A stretch of DNA of 64,000 nt from Enterobacter quasihormaechei (GTDB lineage: Bacteria; Pseudomonadota; Gammaproteobacteria; Enterobacterales; Enterobacteriaceae), in the NCBI RefSeq assembly GCF_004331385.1, contig NZ_SJON01000018.1, positions 33,117 to 97,116 on the forward strand, given 5' to 3'. Made by a program: the position numbers and the translations under genes. Below are positions 20,130 through 30,265 of the stretch, piece after piece; the stretch's first letter is position 1; every line of letters begins with the position of its first letter. The notes beneath the pieces were generated by a model. The model saw only the letters and a program-made list of their open reading frames with translations. It searched no databases and was not told the origin of the DNA.

Positions 20130-20611
20130 TGATGTTTTTAAGTCAGGAAGATTTTGCCACGGTGGTGCGTTCCACTCCGCTCATCTCAATTGATTTGATC
20201 GTGGAGAACGAACGCGGCGAGTTCTTGCTGGGGAAACGAACCAATCGTCCTGCACAGGGCTTCTGGTTCGTGCCCGGCGGGCGCGTGCAGAAGGATGAGA
20301 CGCTGGCAAATGCCTTCGGGCGTCTCACTCTGGCGGAACTGGGCCTGCAACTGCCGATGGCAGCGGGCCAGTTTTACGGGGTCTGGCAGCACTTCTATGA
20401 CGACAACTTTTCAGGCACCGGCTTCACCACGCACTACATCGTGCTGGGGTTCCGCCTGAAGGTGAGTGAGGCAGACCTGCGTCTGCCTGATTCTCAGCAT
20501 GACGATTACCGCTGGTTAACGCCAGAGGCGCTGCTGGCAAGCGACAACGTCCATGACAACAGTCGGGCGTACTTCCTCGCGGAACGTCAGGCCGAGGTGC
20601 CAGGCCTATGA
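20129..20611 (+). CDS. gmm: GDP-mannose mannosyl hydrolase (Nudix)
   Basis: Hydrolyses GDP-mannose (and GDP-glucose) to GDP and the sugar, probably adjusting GDP-sugar supply. The ATG at 20129 overlaps the fcl stop (TAATG) and gives 160 residues starting MMFLSQEDF, as in E. coli wcaH/nudD; the longer frame from 20093 only overlaps fcl. The Nudix box is the variant of this subfamily: [10 protein letters not shown]...RLTLAELGL, lacking the usual REUXEE glutamates. wcaI starts within its last codon. Confidence 0.95.
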   Translation: MMFLSQEDFATVVRSTPLISIDLIVENERGEFLLGKRTNRPAQGFWFVPGGRVQKDETLANAFGRLTLAELGLQLPMAAGQFYGVWQHFYDDNFSGTGFTTHYIVLGFRLKVSEADLRLPDSQHDDYRWLTPEALLASDNVHDNSRAYFLAERQAEVPGL

Positions 20612-21831
20612 AAATCCTCGTCTACGGAATTAACTACTCGCCGGAATTAACCGGTATCGGGAAATACACCGGCGAGATGGTCGAGTGGATGGCGAGCCAG
20701 GGACATGACGTGCGGGTGATTACCGCCCCGCCGTACTACCCGGAGTGGAAGGTAGGCGAACGCTATTCCAGCTGGCGCTATCGCCGCGAAGAGGGGGCCG
20801 CGACCGTCTGGCGCTGCCCGCTCTACGTGCCGAAACAGCCCTCGACGCTGAAACGTTTAATTCATCTGGGCAGCTTTGCCCTGAGCAGTTTCTTCCCGCT
20901 GATGGCGCAGCGTCGCTGGAAGCCGGATCGCATCATCGGCGTGGTGCCGACGCTGTTCTGCACGCCGGGCATGCGCCTGCTGGGAAAACTCTCCGGCGCG
21001 CGCACCCTGCTGCACATTCAGGATTATGAAGTGGACGCCATGCTCGGTCTGGGGATGGCCGGGAAAGGCAAGGGCGGCAAGGTGGCGAAGCTCGCTAGCG
21101 CCTTTGAGCGCAGCGGCCTGCACAACGTGGATTATGTTTCGACCATCTCGCGCTCGATGATGAACAAGGCGCAAGAGAAGGGCGTCCCGGCGGAAAAGGT
21201 GATCTTCTTCCCGAACTGGTCCGAAGTGGCGCGCTTCCGCGATGTAACAGAACACGATGCGCAGGCGCTGCGCGCGAAGCTCGGCTTGCCTGCGGAACAA
21301 AAAATTATTCTTTACTCAGGCAACATCGGTGAAAAACAGGGGCTGGAGAGCGTGATTGACGCCGCGCTTCAGCTGAGCGAACACCCGTGGATGTTTGTGA
21401 TTGTCGGGCAGGGCGGCGGTAAGGCGCGGCTGGAGAAAATGGCCAGCGAGCGCGGACTGACCAACATCCGCTTCTTCCCGCTTCAGTCTTATGACGCGCT
21501 GCCCGCGCTGCTGAAAATGGCGGATTGCCATCTGGTGGTGCAAAAACGCGGCGCGGCGGATGCGGTGCTGCCGTCCAAGCTGACCAATATTCTGGCAGTG
21601 GGCGGAAACGCGGTGATTACGGCAGAAGCCGGAACCGAATTAGGCCAGCTGTGCAACAGCTACCCGGGCATTGCCGTTTGCGTGGAGCCGGAATCGGTCC
21701 CTGCGCTGGTAACCGGAATTGAGCAGGCACTCGCCATGCCAAAAGAGAACACGGTGGCACGTGAATATGCCGAACGCACGCTCGAGAAAGAGAACGTGCT
21801 GAGCCAATTTATTGCAGATATACGGGGATAA
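20608..21831 (+). CDS. wcaI: Colanic acid glycosyltransferase WcaI (GT4)
   Basis: GT-B fold transferase of 407 residues, cytoplasmic or membrane-associated. The N-terminal acceptor motif is [15 protein letters not shown] (about 10-24), and the C-terminal donor half begins near [16 protein letters not shown] (about 230). It has been proposed to add fucose to the colanic acid unit; the sequence alone does not prove this. Overlaps gmm by 4 bases; manC begins 3 bases after its stop. Confidence 0.94.
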   Translation: MKILVYGINYSPELTGIGKYTGEMVEWMASQGHDVRVITAPPYYPEWKVGERYSSWRYRREEGAATVWRCPLYVPKQPSTLKRLIHLGSFALSSFFPLMAQRRWKPDRIIGVVPTLFCTPGMRLLGKLSGARTLLHIQDYEVDAMLGLGMAGKGKGGKVAKLASAFERSGLHNVDYVSTISRSMMNKAQEKGVPAEKVIFFPNWSEVARFRDVTEHDAQALRAKLGLPAEQKIILYSGNIGEKQGLESVIDAALQLSEHPWMFVIVGQGGGKARLEKMASERGLTNIRFFPLQSYDALPALLKMADCHLVVQKRGAADAVLPSKLTNILAVGGNAVITAEAGTELGQLCNSYPGIAVCVEPESVPALVTGIEQALAMPKENTVAREYAERTLEKENVLSQFIADIRG

Positions 21832-21834
21832 ATC

Positions 21835-23271
21835 ATGAGTCAAACCACTTTGTATCCGGTCGTAATGGCGGGTGGATCCGGGAGCCGGTTGTGGCCACTG
21901 TCCCGCGTGCTTTATCCAAAACAATTTCTGTGCCTGAAGGGCGACCTCACCATGCTGCAAACGACGGTTAACCGTCTGCACGGCGTGGAGTGCGAAAGCC
22001 CGGTGGTGATCTGCAACGAACAGCACCGCTTTATCGTTGCCGAGCAGCTGCGCCAGCTGAACAAACTGACCGAAAATATCATTCTGGAGCCTGCCGGTCG
22101 TAACACCGCGCCCGCTATCGCCCTTGCGGCGCTGGCGGCGAAACGCAGCAGCCCGGACTGCGATCCGCTGATGCTGGTGCTGGCGGCTGACCACGTTATC
22201 CAGCAGGAAGACGCCTTCCGCGACGCGGTTCGGGCGGCCATTCCTTATGCAGAAGACGGCAAGCTGGTGACCTTCGGCATCGTGCCGGACCTGCCGGAAA
22301 CCGGCTATGGCTACATTCGCCGCGGCAGCGTAACGCCGGGCGAGGGCGACAGCGTGGCCTTTGACGTGGCGCAGTTTGTCGAGAAACCTAATCTGGAAAC
22401 CGCGCAGGCGTACGTGGCCAGCGGTGAATACTACTGGAACAGCGGCATGTTCCTGTTCCGCGCCGGGCGCTATCTGGAAGAACTGGAAAAATACCGTCCG
22501 GATATCTTAAGCGCCTGCGAAAAAGCGATGGCGGTGGTGGATCCGGACCTCGATTTTATCCGCGTGGATGAAGACGCCTTCCTCGCCTGTCCGGAAGAGT
22601 CCATCGACTATGCGGTGATGGAACGCACGGCAGATGCGGTAGTGGTGCCGATGGATGCGGGCTGGAGCGACGTCGGCTCCTGGTCATCACTGTGGGAGAT
22701 CAGCGCGCATACCCCGGAGGGTAACGTCCATCACGGTGATGTTATCAGCCACAAAACGGAAAACAGCTACGTTTACGCCGAGTCTGGCCTCGTCACCACG
22801 GTCGGGGTGAAAGATTTGGTCGTGGTGCAGACCAAAGACGCGGTGCTGATTGCCGACCGTAACGCCGTGCAGGACGTGAAAAAAGTGGTGGAGCAGATCA
22901 AGGCCGACGGCCGTCACGAGCACCATATCCATCGGGAAGTCTACCGTCCGTGGGGGAAATATGACTCCATCGACGCGGGCGAACGTTACCAGGTGAAGCG
23001 CATTACCGTGAAGCCGGGTGAGGGCCTGTCGGTGCAGATGCATCATCATCGCGCCGAACACTGGGTCGTGGTGGCGGGTACCGCCAAAGTGACCATCGAC
23101 GGTGAGGTGAAGCTGCTCGGCGAAAACGAGTCCATTTATATTCCGCTGGGGGCAACGCACTGCCTGGAAAACCCGGGGAAAATTCCGCTCGACTTAATTG
23201 AGGTGCGCTCCGGCTCCTATCTGGAGGAGGACGACATCATCCGCTTCCAGGATCGCTACGGGCGCGTGTAG
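21835..23271 (+). CDS. manC: Mannose-1-phosphate guanylyltransferase ManC (CpsB)
   Basis: Makes GDP-mannose from mannose-1-phosphate and GTP, feeding Gmd. It has 478 residues with two regions. The N-terminal nucleotidyltransferase carries the signature [14 protein letters not shown] at residues 11-24 and the VEKP motif near 182. The C-terminal cupin of the phosphomannose isomerase type II family (about 365-478) has [12 protein letters not shown] and the metal-binding [10 protein letters not shown]. Followed by a single REP element, then manB. Confidence 0.97.
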   Translation: MSQTTLYPVVMAGGSGSRLWPLSRVLYPKQFLCLKGDLTMLQTTVNRLHGVECESPVVICNEQHRFIVAEQLRQLNKLTENIILEPAGRNTAPAIALAALAAKRSSPDCDPLMLVLAADHVIQQEDAFRDAVRAAIPYAEDGKLVTFGIVPDLPETGYGYIRRGSVTPGEGDSVAFDVAQFVEKPNLETAQAYVASGEYYWNSGMFLFRAGRYLEELEKYRPDILSACEKAMAVVDPDLDFIRVDEDAFLACPEESIDYAVMERTADAVVVPMDAGWSDVGSWSSLWEISAHTPEGNVHHGDVISHKTENSYVYAESGLVTTVGVKDLVVVQTKDAVLIADRNAVQDVKKVVEQIKADGRHEHHIHREVYRPWGKYDSIDAGERYQVKRITVKPGEGLSVQMHHHRAEHWVVVAGTAKVTIDGEVKLLGENESIYIPLGATHCLENPGKIPLDLIEVRSGSYLEEDDIIRFQDRYGRV

Positions 23272-23284
23272 CACTCCGCATCAT

Positions 23285-23316
23285 GCCCGGTGGCGCTGCG
23301 CTTACCGGGCCTACGA
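23285..23316. repeat. Single REP element between manC and manB
   Basis: GCCCGGTGGCGCTGCGCTTACCGGGC with flanking CTACGA is a standard enterobacterial REP palindrome inside the 109-base manC-manB gap. It lies within an operon, so it may act in mRNA stability or differential expression rather than termination. Confidence 0.85.
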
Positions 23317-23380
23317 ATGACAAAAATAAATTTGGCCATTAATTGGTCAGGGCCAACTGTTGCCTGAAAAAGGGGTCATC

Positions 23381-24751
23381 ATGGAAAAATTAACCTGTTT
23401 TAAAGCCTACGACATTCGCGGCAAGCTGGGCGAAGAGCTGAATGAAGACATTGCGTGGCGCATCGGCCGCGCCTACGGCGAATACCTGAAGCCACAAACT
23501 ATCGTGCTGGGCGGCGACGTGCGTCTGACAAGCGAATCCCTGAAGCTGGCGCTGGCGAAAGGGCTACAGGACGCGGGCGTCGACGTGCTGGATATCGGCC
23601 TTTCCGGAACCGAAGAGATCTATTTTGCCACCTTCCACCTCGGCGTGGACGGCGGTATCGAAGTGACGGCCAGCCATAACCCGATGGACTACAACGGCAT
23701 GAAGCTGGTGCGCAAGGGCGCGCGTCCTATCAGCGGCGACACCGGCCTGCGCGACGTGCAGCGTCTGGCCGAGGCCAACGACTTCCCGCCGGTGAATGAA
23801 GCCAGCCGCGGCAGCTATAAGCAGATCAACCTGCAAAAAGAGTACATCGACCACCTGCTGGGCTACATCAACGTGGCAAACCTCAAGCCGCTGAAGCTGG
23901 TGATCAACTCCGGCAACGGCGCGGCAGGCCCGGTTGTCGATGCACTTGAAGCCCGCTTCAAGGCGCTGAACGTGCCGGTAACGTTCGTCAAAGTGCACAA
24001 CACGCCTGACGGCAACTTCCCGAACGGTATTCCTAACCCGCTGCTGCCGGAGTGCCGCGACGACACCCGCAACGCGGTGATCGAGCACGGTGCCGATATG
24101 GGTATCGCCTTTGACGGCGACTTCGACCGCTGCTTCCTGTTCGACGAAAAAGGGCAGTTTATCGAAGGCTACTACATCGTTGGCCTGCTGGCGGAAGCGT
24201 TCCTTGAGAAAAACCCGGGCGCGAAGATCATTCACGATCCGCGTCTTTCCTGGAACACCGTTGACGTGGTGAAGGCCGCGGGCGGCGAGCCGGTGATGTC
24301 CAAAACCGGTCACGCGTTTATCAAAGAGCGCATGCGCGAGGAAGACGCCATCTACGGCGGCGAGATGAGCGCGCACCACTATTTCCGTGATTTTGCCTAC
24401 TGCGACAGCGGGATGATCCCGTGGCTGCTGGTGACCGAACTGCTGTGCCTGAAAGGGCAGAGCCTGGGTGAGCTGGTGCGCGACCGCATGGCGGCATTCC
24501 CGGCCAGCGGCGAGATCAACAGCAAGCTGGCACAGCCCGCCGAGGCCATCGCCCGCGTTGAACACCACTTTGCCCTTCACGCGCTGGAGATTGACCGTAC
24601 CGACGGTATCAGCATGGCGTTCCCGCAGTGGCGCTTCAACCTGCGCTCCTCAAACACCGAGCCGGTGGTGCGCCTGAACGTGGAATCCCGCGCTGACACG
24701 GCGCTGATGGAAGCCCGAACGAAGGACATTCTGGCGCTGTTGAATCAGTAA
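23381..24751 (+). CDS. manB: Phosphomannomutase ManB (CpsG)
   Basis: Interconverts mannose-6-phosphate and mannose-1-phosphate. The ATG at 23381 ([14 protein letters not shown]) gives 456 residues, equal to E. coli CpsG; a start at 23360 would add seven residues that the family lacks. The phosphoserine loop [11 protein letters not shown] places the catalytic serine at residue 98. The metal loop is AFDGDFDRC near 243-251. The sugar-binding GGEMSAHHY and the phosphate-binding RSSNTEP are present. After it comes a GC-rich inverted repeat, then wcaJ. Confidence 0.97.
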   Translation: MEKLTCFKAYDIRGKLGEELNEDIAWRIGRAYGEYLKPQTIVLGGDVRLTSESLKLALAKGLQDAGVDVLDIGLSGTEEIYFATFHLGVDGGIEVTASHNPMDYNGMKLVRKGARPISGDTGLRDVQRLAEANDFPPVNEASRGSYKQINLQKEYIDHLLGYINVANLKPLKLVINSGNGAAGPVVDALEARFKALNVPVTFVKVHNTPDGNFPNGIPNPLLPECRDDTRNAVIEHGADMGIAFDGDFDRCFLFDEKGQFIEGYYIVGLLAEAFLEKNPGAKIIHDPRLSWNTVDVVKAAGGEPVMSKTGHAFIKERMREEDAIYGGEMSAHHYFRDFAYCDSGMIPWLLVTELLCLKGQSLGELVRDRMAAFPASGEINSKLAQPAEAIARVEHHFALHALEIDRTDGISMAFPQWRFNLRSSNTEPVVRLNVESRADTALMEARTKDILALLNQ

Positions 24752-24757
24752 AAACTG

Positions 24758-24839
24758 CCCCTCACCCCAGCCCTCTCCCCAAAGGGGAGAGGGTGTTTAA
24801 GTTCCCTCTCCCCTTTGGGGAGAGGGGTAGGGTGAGGGG
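24758..24839. repeat. GC-rich double inverted repeat between manB and wcaJ
   Basis: The 114-base manB-wcaJ gap is mostly a nested palindrome. An outer arm CCCCTCACCC pairs with GGGTGAGGGG. Inside are two perfect hairpins, CCCTCTCCCC/GGGGAGAGGG with an AAA loop and its mirrored copy with a TTT loop. It is the same family as the copy at 12875-12925. No T-run follows, so it is probably a repeat element rather than a terminator. Confidence 0.85.
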
Positions 24840-24865
24840 AAAGGTTTAGAACTAAAGGAACAACG

Positions 24866-26260
24866 ATGACAAATCTAAAAAAGCGCGAACGAGCGAGAAC
24901 GAATGCATCGTTAATCTCAATGGTGCAGCGTTTTTCTGATATCACCATCATGGTCGGCGGACTGTGGGCGGTGTGTTGGGTCAGCGGGCAGTCGTTCTTC
25001 TACATGCATTTGCTGATGGCGTTGATCGCGCTGGTGGTGTTTCAGATGATTGGCGGCATGACCGATTTTTATCGTTCATGGCGCGGCGTCAAAATGACCA
25101 CCGAACTGATGCTGCTGCTCCAGAACTGGACCTTAAGCCTGATTTTCAGCGCAGGCCTGGTGGCGTTCAGCCATGATTTTGATAACCGCCTTGTGACTTA
25201 TCTCTGCTGGTATCTGTTGACCAGCGTTGGCATGGTGGTTTGCCGCTCGCTGATCCGCTTCGGCGCAGGCTGGCTGCGCAACCGCGGCTATAACCGCCGC
25301 TTCGTTGCCGTGGCGGGGGATCTGCCGGTCGGGCAGGTGCTGCTCGACAGCTTCCGCAAAGAGCCGTGGTTAGGTTTTGAAGTGGTCGGAATTTATCACG
25401 ACGCGAAGCCCGGCGGCGTGCCGTCCGACTGGGCGGGCAACTACGAACAGCTTATCGACGACGCCAAAGCCGGCAAAATTCATAACGTCTACATCGCCAT
25501 GCAGATGAAGGATGAATCCCGCATCAAGAAACTGATGCGCGAGCTGGCGGATACCACCTGCTCGGTGATCCTCATCCCGGACGTGTTCACCTTCAACATT
25601 CTTCACTCCCGTATTGAAGAGGTAAACGGGGTGCCGGTTGTTCCGCTGTACGACACGCCGCTGTCGGGGATCAACCGCGTGCTGAAGCGCGTGGAAGACA
25701 TTGTGCTGTCGTCCCTGATCCTGCTGCTGATCTCCCCTGTGCTGTGCTGCATTGCGCTGGCGGTGAAGATCAGCTCGCCGGGGCCGATCATCTTCCGTCA
25801 GACCCGCTACGGCATGGACGGTAAGCCGATCATGGTGTGGAAGTTCCGCTCCATGAAGGTGATGGAGAACGACAAGGTGGTAACCCAGGCGACGCAGAAC
25901 GATCCGCGCGTCACCCGCGTGGGCAATTTCCTGCGCCGTACCTCGCTGGATGAGCTGCCGCAGTTCATCAACGTGTTCACCGGGGGGATGTCCATCGTCG
26001 GGCCACGTCCTCACGCCGTGGCCCATAACGAGCAGTACCGTACCCTGATTGAAGGCTACATGCTGCGCCATAAGGTGAAGCCAGGCATTACCGGCTGGGC
26101 GCAGATCAACGGCTGGCGCGGCGAGACCGACACGCTGGAAAAAATGGAAAAACGCATCGAGTTCGACCTGGAGTACATCCGCGAGTGGAGCCTCTGGTTC
26201 GATATCAAGATTGTTTTTCTGACCATTTTCAAAGGTTTCGTGAACAAAGCGGCGTACTAA
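24866..26260 (+). CDS. wcaJ: Undecaprenyl-phosphate glucose-1-phosphate transferase WcaJ
   Basis: Starts each colanic acid repeat by moving glucose-1-phosphate from UDP-glucose to undecaprenyl phosphate. It has 464 residues, as in E. coli. The N-terminal half has four hydrophobic segments (about 25-145). A central CoA-binding-like domain precedes a fifth membrane-associated segment (about 275-300). The C-terminal bacterial sugar transferase domain shows KFRSMK, RRTSLDELPQ and the conserved GPRPHAVAHN. An AAAGGAA ribosome binding site precedes the ATG. wzxC starts one base after its stop codon. Confidence 0.97.
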   Translation: MTNLKKRERARTNASLISMVQRFSDITIMVGGLWAVCWVSGQSFFYMHLLMALIALVVFQMIGGMTDFYRSWRGVKMTTELMLLLQNWTLSLIFSAGLVAFSHDFDNRLVTYLCWYLLTSVGMVVCRSLIRFGAGWLRNRGYNRRFVAVAGDLPVGQVLLDSFRKEPWLGFEVVGIYHDAKPGGVPSDWAGNYEQLIDDAKAGKIHNVYIAMQMKDESRIKKLMRELADTTCSVILIPDVFTFNILHSRIEEVNGVPVVPLYDTPLSGINRVLKRVEDIVLSSLILLLISPVLCCIALAVKISSPGPIIFRQTRYGMDGKPIMVWKFRSMKVMENDKVVTQATQNDPRVTRVGNFLRRTSLDELPQFINVFTGGMSIVGPRPHAVAHNEQYRTLIEGYMLRHKVKPGITGWAQINGWRGETDTLEKMEKRIEFDLEYIREWSLWFDIKIVFLTIFKGFVNKAAY

Positions 26261-26261
26261 G

Positions 26262-27740
26262 ATGAGCTTACGAGAAAAAACCATCAGCGGCGCAAAATGG
26301 TCAGCCATGGCCACCATCGTCATCATCGGCCTCGGGCTGGTGCAGATGACGGTGCTGGCGCGCATTATCGATAACCACCAGTTTGGCCTGCTGACCGTCT
26401 CGCTGGTGATTATCGCGCTGGCCGATACGCTGTCTGACTTCGGTATCGCCAACTCCATTATCCAGCGCAAAGAGATCAGCCATCTGGAGCTGACGACGCT
26501 CTACTGGCTGAACGTTGGGCTGGGCATCTTCGTCTTTGTGCTGGTCTTTCTCCTGAGCGACGTGATTGCCAGCGTGCTGCATAACCCGGACCTGGCGCCG
26601 CTGATGCGCACCCTGTCGTTTGCTTTTGTGGTGATCCCGCACGGGCAGCAGTTCCGCGCGCTGATGCAAAAAGAGCTGGAATTCAACAAGATTGGCATGA
26701 TCGAGACCAGCGCCGTGCTGGCGGGCTTTACCTTTACCGTGGTGAGCGCCCATTTCTGGCCGCTGGCGATGACCGCCATTCTTGGCTACCTCGTTAACTC
26801 TGCCGTGCGCACGCTGCTGTTTGGCTTCTTTGGCCGCAAGATTTATCGCCCGGGGCTGCACTTCTCGCTGGCGTCTGTTTCGTCCAACCTGCGCTTTGGC
26901 GCATGGCTGACGGCAGACAGCATCATCAACTACGTGAATACTAACCTCTCCACGCTGGTGCTGGCGCGCATTCTGGGCGCAAGCGTCGCGGGCGGCTATA
27001 ACCTGGCGTACAACGTCGCGGTTGTCCCGCCGATGAAGCTCAACCCAATCATTACCCGCGTGCTGTTTCCGGCGTTTGCCAAGATTCAGGACGATACCGA
27101 GAAGCTGCGCGTGAACTTTTACAAACTGCTCTCCGTGGTGGGGATCATCAACTTCCCGGTGCTGTTGGGGCTGATGGTGGTCTCCAGCAATTTCGTGCCG
27201 CTGGTGTTTGGCGAGAAGTGGAACAGCATCATCCCGATCCTGCAACTGCTGTGCGTTGTGGGGCTGCTGCGCTCGGTGGGGAACCCGATTGGTTCTCTGC
27301 TGATGGCGAAGGCGCGCGTGGATATCAGCTTCAAGTTCAACGTGTTTAAAACCTTCCTGTTTATTCCGGCAATTATTGTGGGCGGCCACACGGCGGGCGC
27401 CATTGGCGTGACGCTCGGCTTCCTGCTGGTGCAGATCGTCAATACCGTGCTGAGCTACTTCGTGATGATCAAACCGGTTCTGGGCTCCAGCTACCGTCAG
27501 TACATTCTCAGCCTGTGGCTGCCGTTTTACCTCTCATTACCGACGCTTGCGGTGAGCTACGGTCTGGGCGTGGTGCTCAACGGGCATCTGCCGCTGGCGG
27601 CGCTGCTGGCGGTGCAGGTGGCGGCCGGCGCGCTGGCGTTCGGCGTGATGATTGTGCTGTCCCGCAATGCGCTGGTGGTCGAGATGAAGCGCCAGTTTTG
27701 CCGTAACGAAAAAATGAAAACGCTGCTTCGCGCAGGCTAA
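26262..27740 (+). CDS. wzxC: Colanic acid repeat-unit flippase WzxC
   Basis: Inner-membrane exporter of the MOP superfamily that turns the lipid-linked colanic acid unit to the periplasmic side. It has 492 residues, with about 12-14 hydrophobic segments. The N terminus MSLREKTISGAKWSAMATIV is typical of PST-type flippases, and the region around residues 213-235 has the conserved FGAWLTADSIINYVNTN. Sits one base after wcaJ; wcaK follows after 15 bases. Confidence 0.96.
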   Translation: MSLREKTISGAKWSAMATIVIIGLGLVQMTVLARIIDNHQFGLLTVSLVIIALADTLSDFGIANSIIQRKEISHLELTTLYWLNVGLGIFVFVLVFLLSDVIASVLHNPDLAPLMRTLSFAFVVIPHGQQFRALMQKELEFNKIGMIETSAVLAGFTFTVVSAHFWPLAMTAILGYLVNSAVRTLLFGFFGRKIYRPGLHFSLASVSSNLRFGAWLTADSIINYVNTNLSTLVLARILGASVAGGYNLAYNVAVVPPMKLNPIITRVLFPAFAKIQDDTEKLRVNFYKLLSVVGIINFPVLLGLMVVSSNFVPLVFGEKWNSIIPILQLLCVVGLLRSVGNPIGSLLMAKARVDISFKFNVFKTFLFIPAIIVGGHTAGAIGVTLGFLLVQIVNTVLSYFVMIKPVLGSSYRQYILSLWLPFYLSLPTLAVSYGLGVVLNGHLPLAALLAVQVAAGALAFGVMIVLSRNALVVEMKRQFCRNEKMKTLLRAG

Positions 27741-27755
27741 TTTTACGAGGCCATT

Positions 27756-29036
27756 ATGAAATTACTTATTCTTGGCAACCATACCTGCGGCAACCGTGGC
27801 GACAGCGCCATCCTGCGCGGTTTACTGGATGCAATTAACACCCTTAAGCCTGAGACAGAAGTGGATGTGATGAGCCGTTATCCGGTCAGCTCATCCTGGT
27901 TACTGAACCGCCCGGTGATGGGCGACCCGCTCTACAGCCAGATGAAACAGCACAACAACGCTGCGGGCGTGATGGGGCGCGTGAAGAAAGTGCTGCGTCG
28001 TCGCTACCAGCACCAGGTGCTGCTTTCCCGCGTCACCGATACCGGCAAGCTGCGCAACATTGCCATCGCGCAGGGCTTTACCGATTTCGTGCGTCTGCTG
28101 TCCGGCTATGACGCCATTATTCAGGTGGGCGGCTCGTTCTTCGTCGACCTGTACGGCGTGCCGCAGTTTGAGCATGCGCTTTGCACCTTTATGGCGAAAA
28201 AGCCGCTGTTTATGATCGGCCACAGCGTCGGCCCATTCCAGGATCCGCAGTTTAACCAGCTGGCGAACTATGTCTTCGGCCACTGCGACGCGCTGATCCT
28301 GCGTGAATCGGTCAGCCTCGACATGATGAAGCGCAGCGAAATCGACACCACCAAAGTGGAGCACGGCGTAGACACCGCCTGGCTGGTGGATCATCAGGAT
28401 GACAGCTTCCAGGCCAGCTACGCGGTACAGCACTGGCTGGACGTGGCGGCACAGCAGAAAACCGTCGCCATTACCCTGCGTGAACTCGCCCCGTTCGATA
28501 AACGCCTCGGCACGACCCAGGCGGCGTACGAAAAAGCCTTTGCCGACGTAGTCAACCGCGTGCTGGACAGCGGTTACCAGGTGCTGGCGCTCTCAACCTG
28601 TACCGGTATCGACAGCTACAACAAGGATGACCGCATGGTGGCGCTGAACTTGCGCAACCTGGTGAACGATCCGTCCCGCTACCACGTGGTGATGGACGAG
28701 CTGAACGACCTGGAGATGGGCAAGCTGCTCTCCGCCTGCGACCTGACCGTGGGCACGCGTCTGCATTCGGCGATTATCTCGATGAACTTCGGTACGCCGG
28801 CCATCGCCATCAACTACGAGCACAAGTCCGCGGGCATTATGCAGCAGCTCGGTATGCCGGAAATGGCCGTCGATATTCGTCATCTGCTGGACGGATCGCT
28901 GGGTGCAATGGTGGGCGACACGCTCGGCCAGCTGCCTGCGATCAACGAGCGTCTGGCGGTGGCGGTGAAAGCCGAACGCGAAAAGGGCATTGGGATGGTG
29001 AAATCCGTCCTCGACCGCGTCCGGGAGGGGAAATGA
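27756..29036 (+). CDS. wcaK: Colanic acid pyruvyl transferase WcaK
   Basis: Member of the polysaccharide pyruvyl transferase family, likely adding the pyruvate ketal to the terminal galactose of colanic acid. It has 426 residues. The N terminus LGNHTCGNRGDSAIL is the family glycine-rich motif, with QVGGSFFVDLYG near residue 125 and GTRLHSAIISMNFGTPAI in the C-terminal part. Ribosome binding site ACGAGG; its last codon overlaps the wcaL start. Confidence 0.95.
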   Translation: MKLLILGNHTCGNRGDSAILRGLLDAINTLKPETEVDVMSRYPVSSSWLLNRPVMGDPLYSQMKQHNNAAGVMGRVKKVLRRRYQHQVLLSRVTDTGKLRNIAIAQGFTDFVRLLSGYDAIIQVGGSFFVDLYGVPQFEHALCTFMAKKPLFMIGHSVGPFQDPQFNQLANYVFGHCDALILRESVSLDMMKRSEIDTTKVEHGVDTAWLVDHQDDSFQASYAVQHWLDVAAQQKTVAITLRELAPFDKRLGTTQAAYEKAFADVVNRVLDSGYQVLALSTCTGIDSYNKDDRMVALNLRNLVNDPSRYHVVMDELNDLEMGKLLSACDLTVGTRLHSAIISMNFGTPAIAINYEHKSAGIMQQLGMPEMAVDIRHLLDGSLGAMVGDTLGQLPAINERLAVAVKAEREKGIGMVKSVLDRVREGK

Positions 29037-30253
29037 AGGTTGGTTTCTTCTTACTGAAATTCCCGCTGTCGTCTGAAACTTTCGTGCTGAACCAAATCAC
29101 CGCGTTTATTGATATGGGATATGACGTGGAGATTATCGCCCTGCAAAAGGGTGATACGCAGAACACCCATGCGGCGTATACCCAGTATGGGCTGGAGGCG
29201 AAAACCCGCTGGTTGCAGGACGAACCCGCCGGACGGATGAACAAACTGCGCCATCGCGCCGGCCAGACGCTGCGCGGCCTGCATCGCACGTCGACCTGGC
29301 GGGCGCTGAATATGTCGCGCTACGGGGCGGAGGCCCGCAACCTGATCCTCTCCGCCATTTGCGGGCAAACGGCCCAGCCGTACCGCGCCGACGTCTTTAT
29401 CGCCCACTTCGGACCGGCAGGCGTAACCGCCGCGAAACTGCGCGAGCTGGGGGTGATTGAGGGCAAAATCGCCACCATTTTCCACGGTATCGATATCTCC
29501 AGCCGGGAAGTGCTGAACCACTACACGCCGGAATATCAGCAGCTGTTTCGCCGTGGCGACATGATGCTGCCGATAAGCGATCTGTGGGCCGGACGCCTGA
29601 AAACCATGGGCTGCCCGAGCGACAAAATCACCGTTTCACGCATGGGCGTGGATATGGAACGCTTCACCCAGCGACCAGTCAAGGTGCCGGGCAAGCCGCT
29701 GCAAATTATCTCTGTGGCCCGTCTGACCGAAAAGAAAGGGCTGCACGTGGCCATCGAGGCCTGTCGCCAGCTGAAGGCGCGTGGCGTGGACTTCCACTAC
29801 CGCATCCTGGGTATCGGACCGTGGGAGCGTCGTCTGCGCACGCTGATTGAGCAGTATCAGCTGGAAGACGTGGTCGAGATGCCCGGCTTTAAGCCGAGCC
29901 ACGAAGTGAAGGCCATGCTCGATGACGCCGATGTGTTTCTGCTGCCCTCCGTGACGGGGGCCGACGGCGATATGGAAGGCATTCCCGTGGCGCTGATGGA
30001 GGCGATGGCGGTCGGCATTCCGGTGGTTTCGACGCTGCACAGCGGGATCCCGGAGCTGATCACCTCTGAACATTCCGGCTGGCTGGTCCCCGAAAACAAC
30101 GCGCTGGCGCTGGCGGACCGTCTGGCCGCATTCAGTGACATTGATCGGCAGACGCTGATCCCCGTGCTGCAAAATGCGCGGCAAAAAGTTGAAGCAGAAT
30201 TCAATCAGCAGGTGATTAATCGCCAGTTAGCGAGCCTGCTGCAAACGCTGTAA
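29033..30253 (+). CDS. wcaL: Colanic acid glycosyltransferase WcaL (GT4)
   Basis: GT-B fold transferase of 406 residues, related to AmsK of amylovoran synthesis. The donor-binding half shows SVARLTEKKGLHVAIEA near residue 225. The GT4 acidic pair is in the segment EGIPVALMEAMAVG near 319-332. It starts within the wcaK stop (ATGA) and is followed 12 bases later by wcaM. It is proposed to add galactose, but this is not proven by sequence. Confidence 0.95.
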   Translation: MKVGFFLLKFPLSSETFVLNQITAFIDMGYDVEIIALQKGDTQNTHAAYTQYGLEAKTRWLQDEPAGRMNKLRHRAGQTLRGLHRTSTWRALNMSRYGAEARNLILSAICGQTAQPYRADVFIAHFGPAGVTAAKLRELGVIEGKIATIFHGIDISSREVLNHYTPEYQQLFRRGDMMLPISDLWAGRLKTMGCPSDKITVSRMGVDMERFTQRPVKVPGKPLQIISVARLTEKKGLHVAIEACRQLKARGVDFHYRILGIGPWERRLRTLIEQYQLEDVVEMPGFKPSHEVKAMLDDADVFLLPSVTGADGDMEGIPVALMEAMAVGIPVVSTLHSGIPELITSEHSGWLVPENNALALADRLAAFSDIDRQTLIPVLQNARQKVEAEFNQQVINRQLASLLQTL

Positions 30254-30265
30254 CGCTGAGGTTGT

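Noticed and set aside
25370..26470. Minus-strand open frame of 366 codons opposite wcaJ
   Set aside because: Shadow of wcaJ and the start of wzxC; no recognisable protein family.
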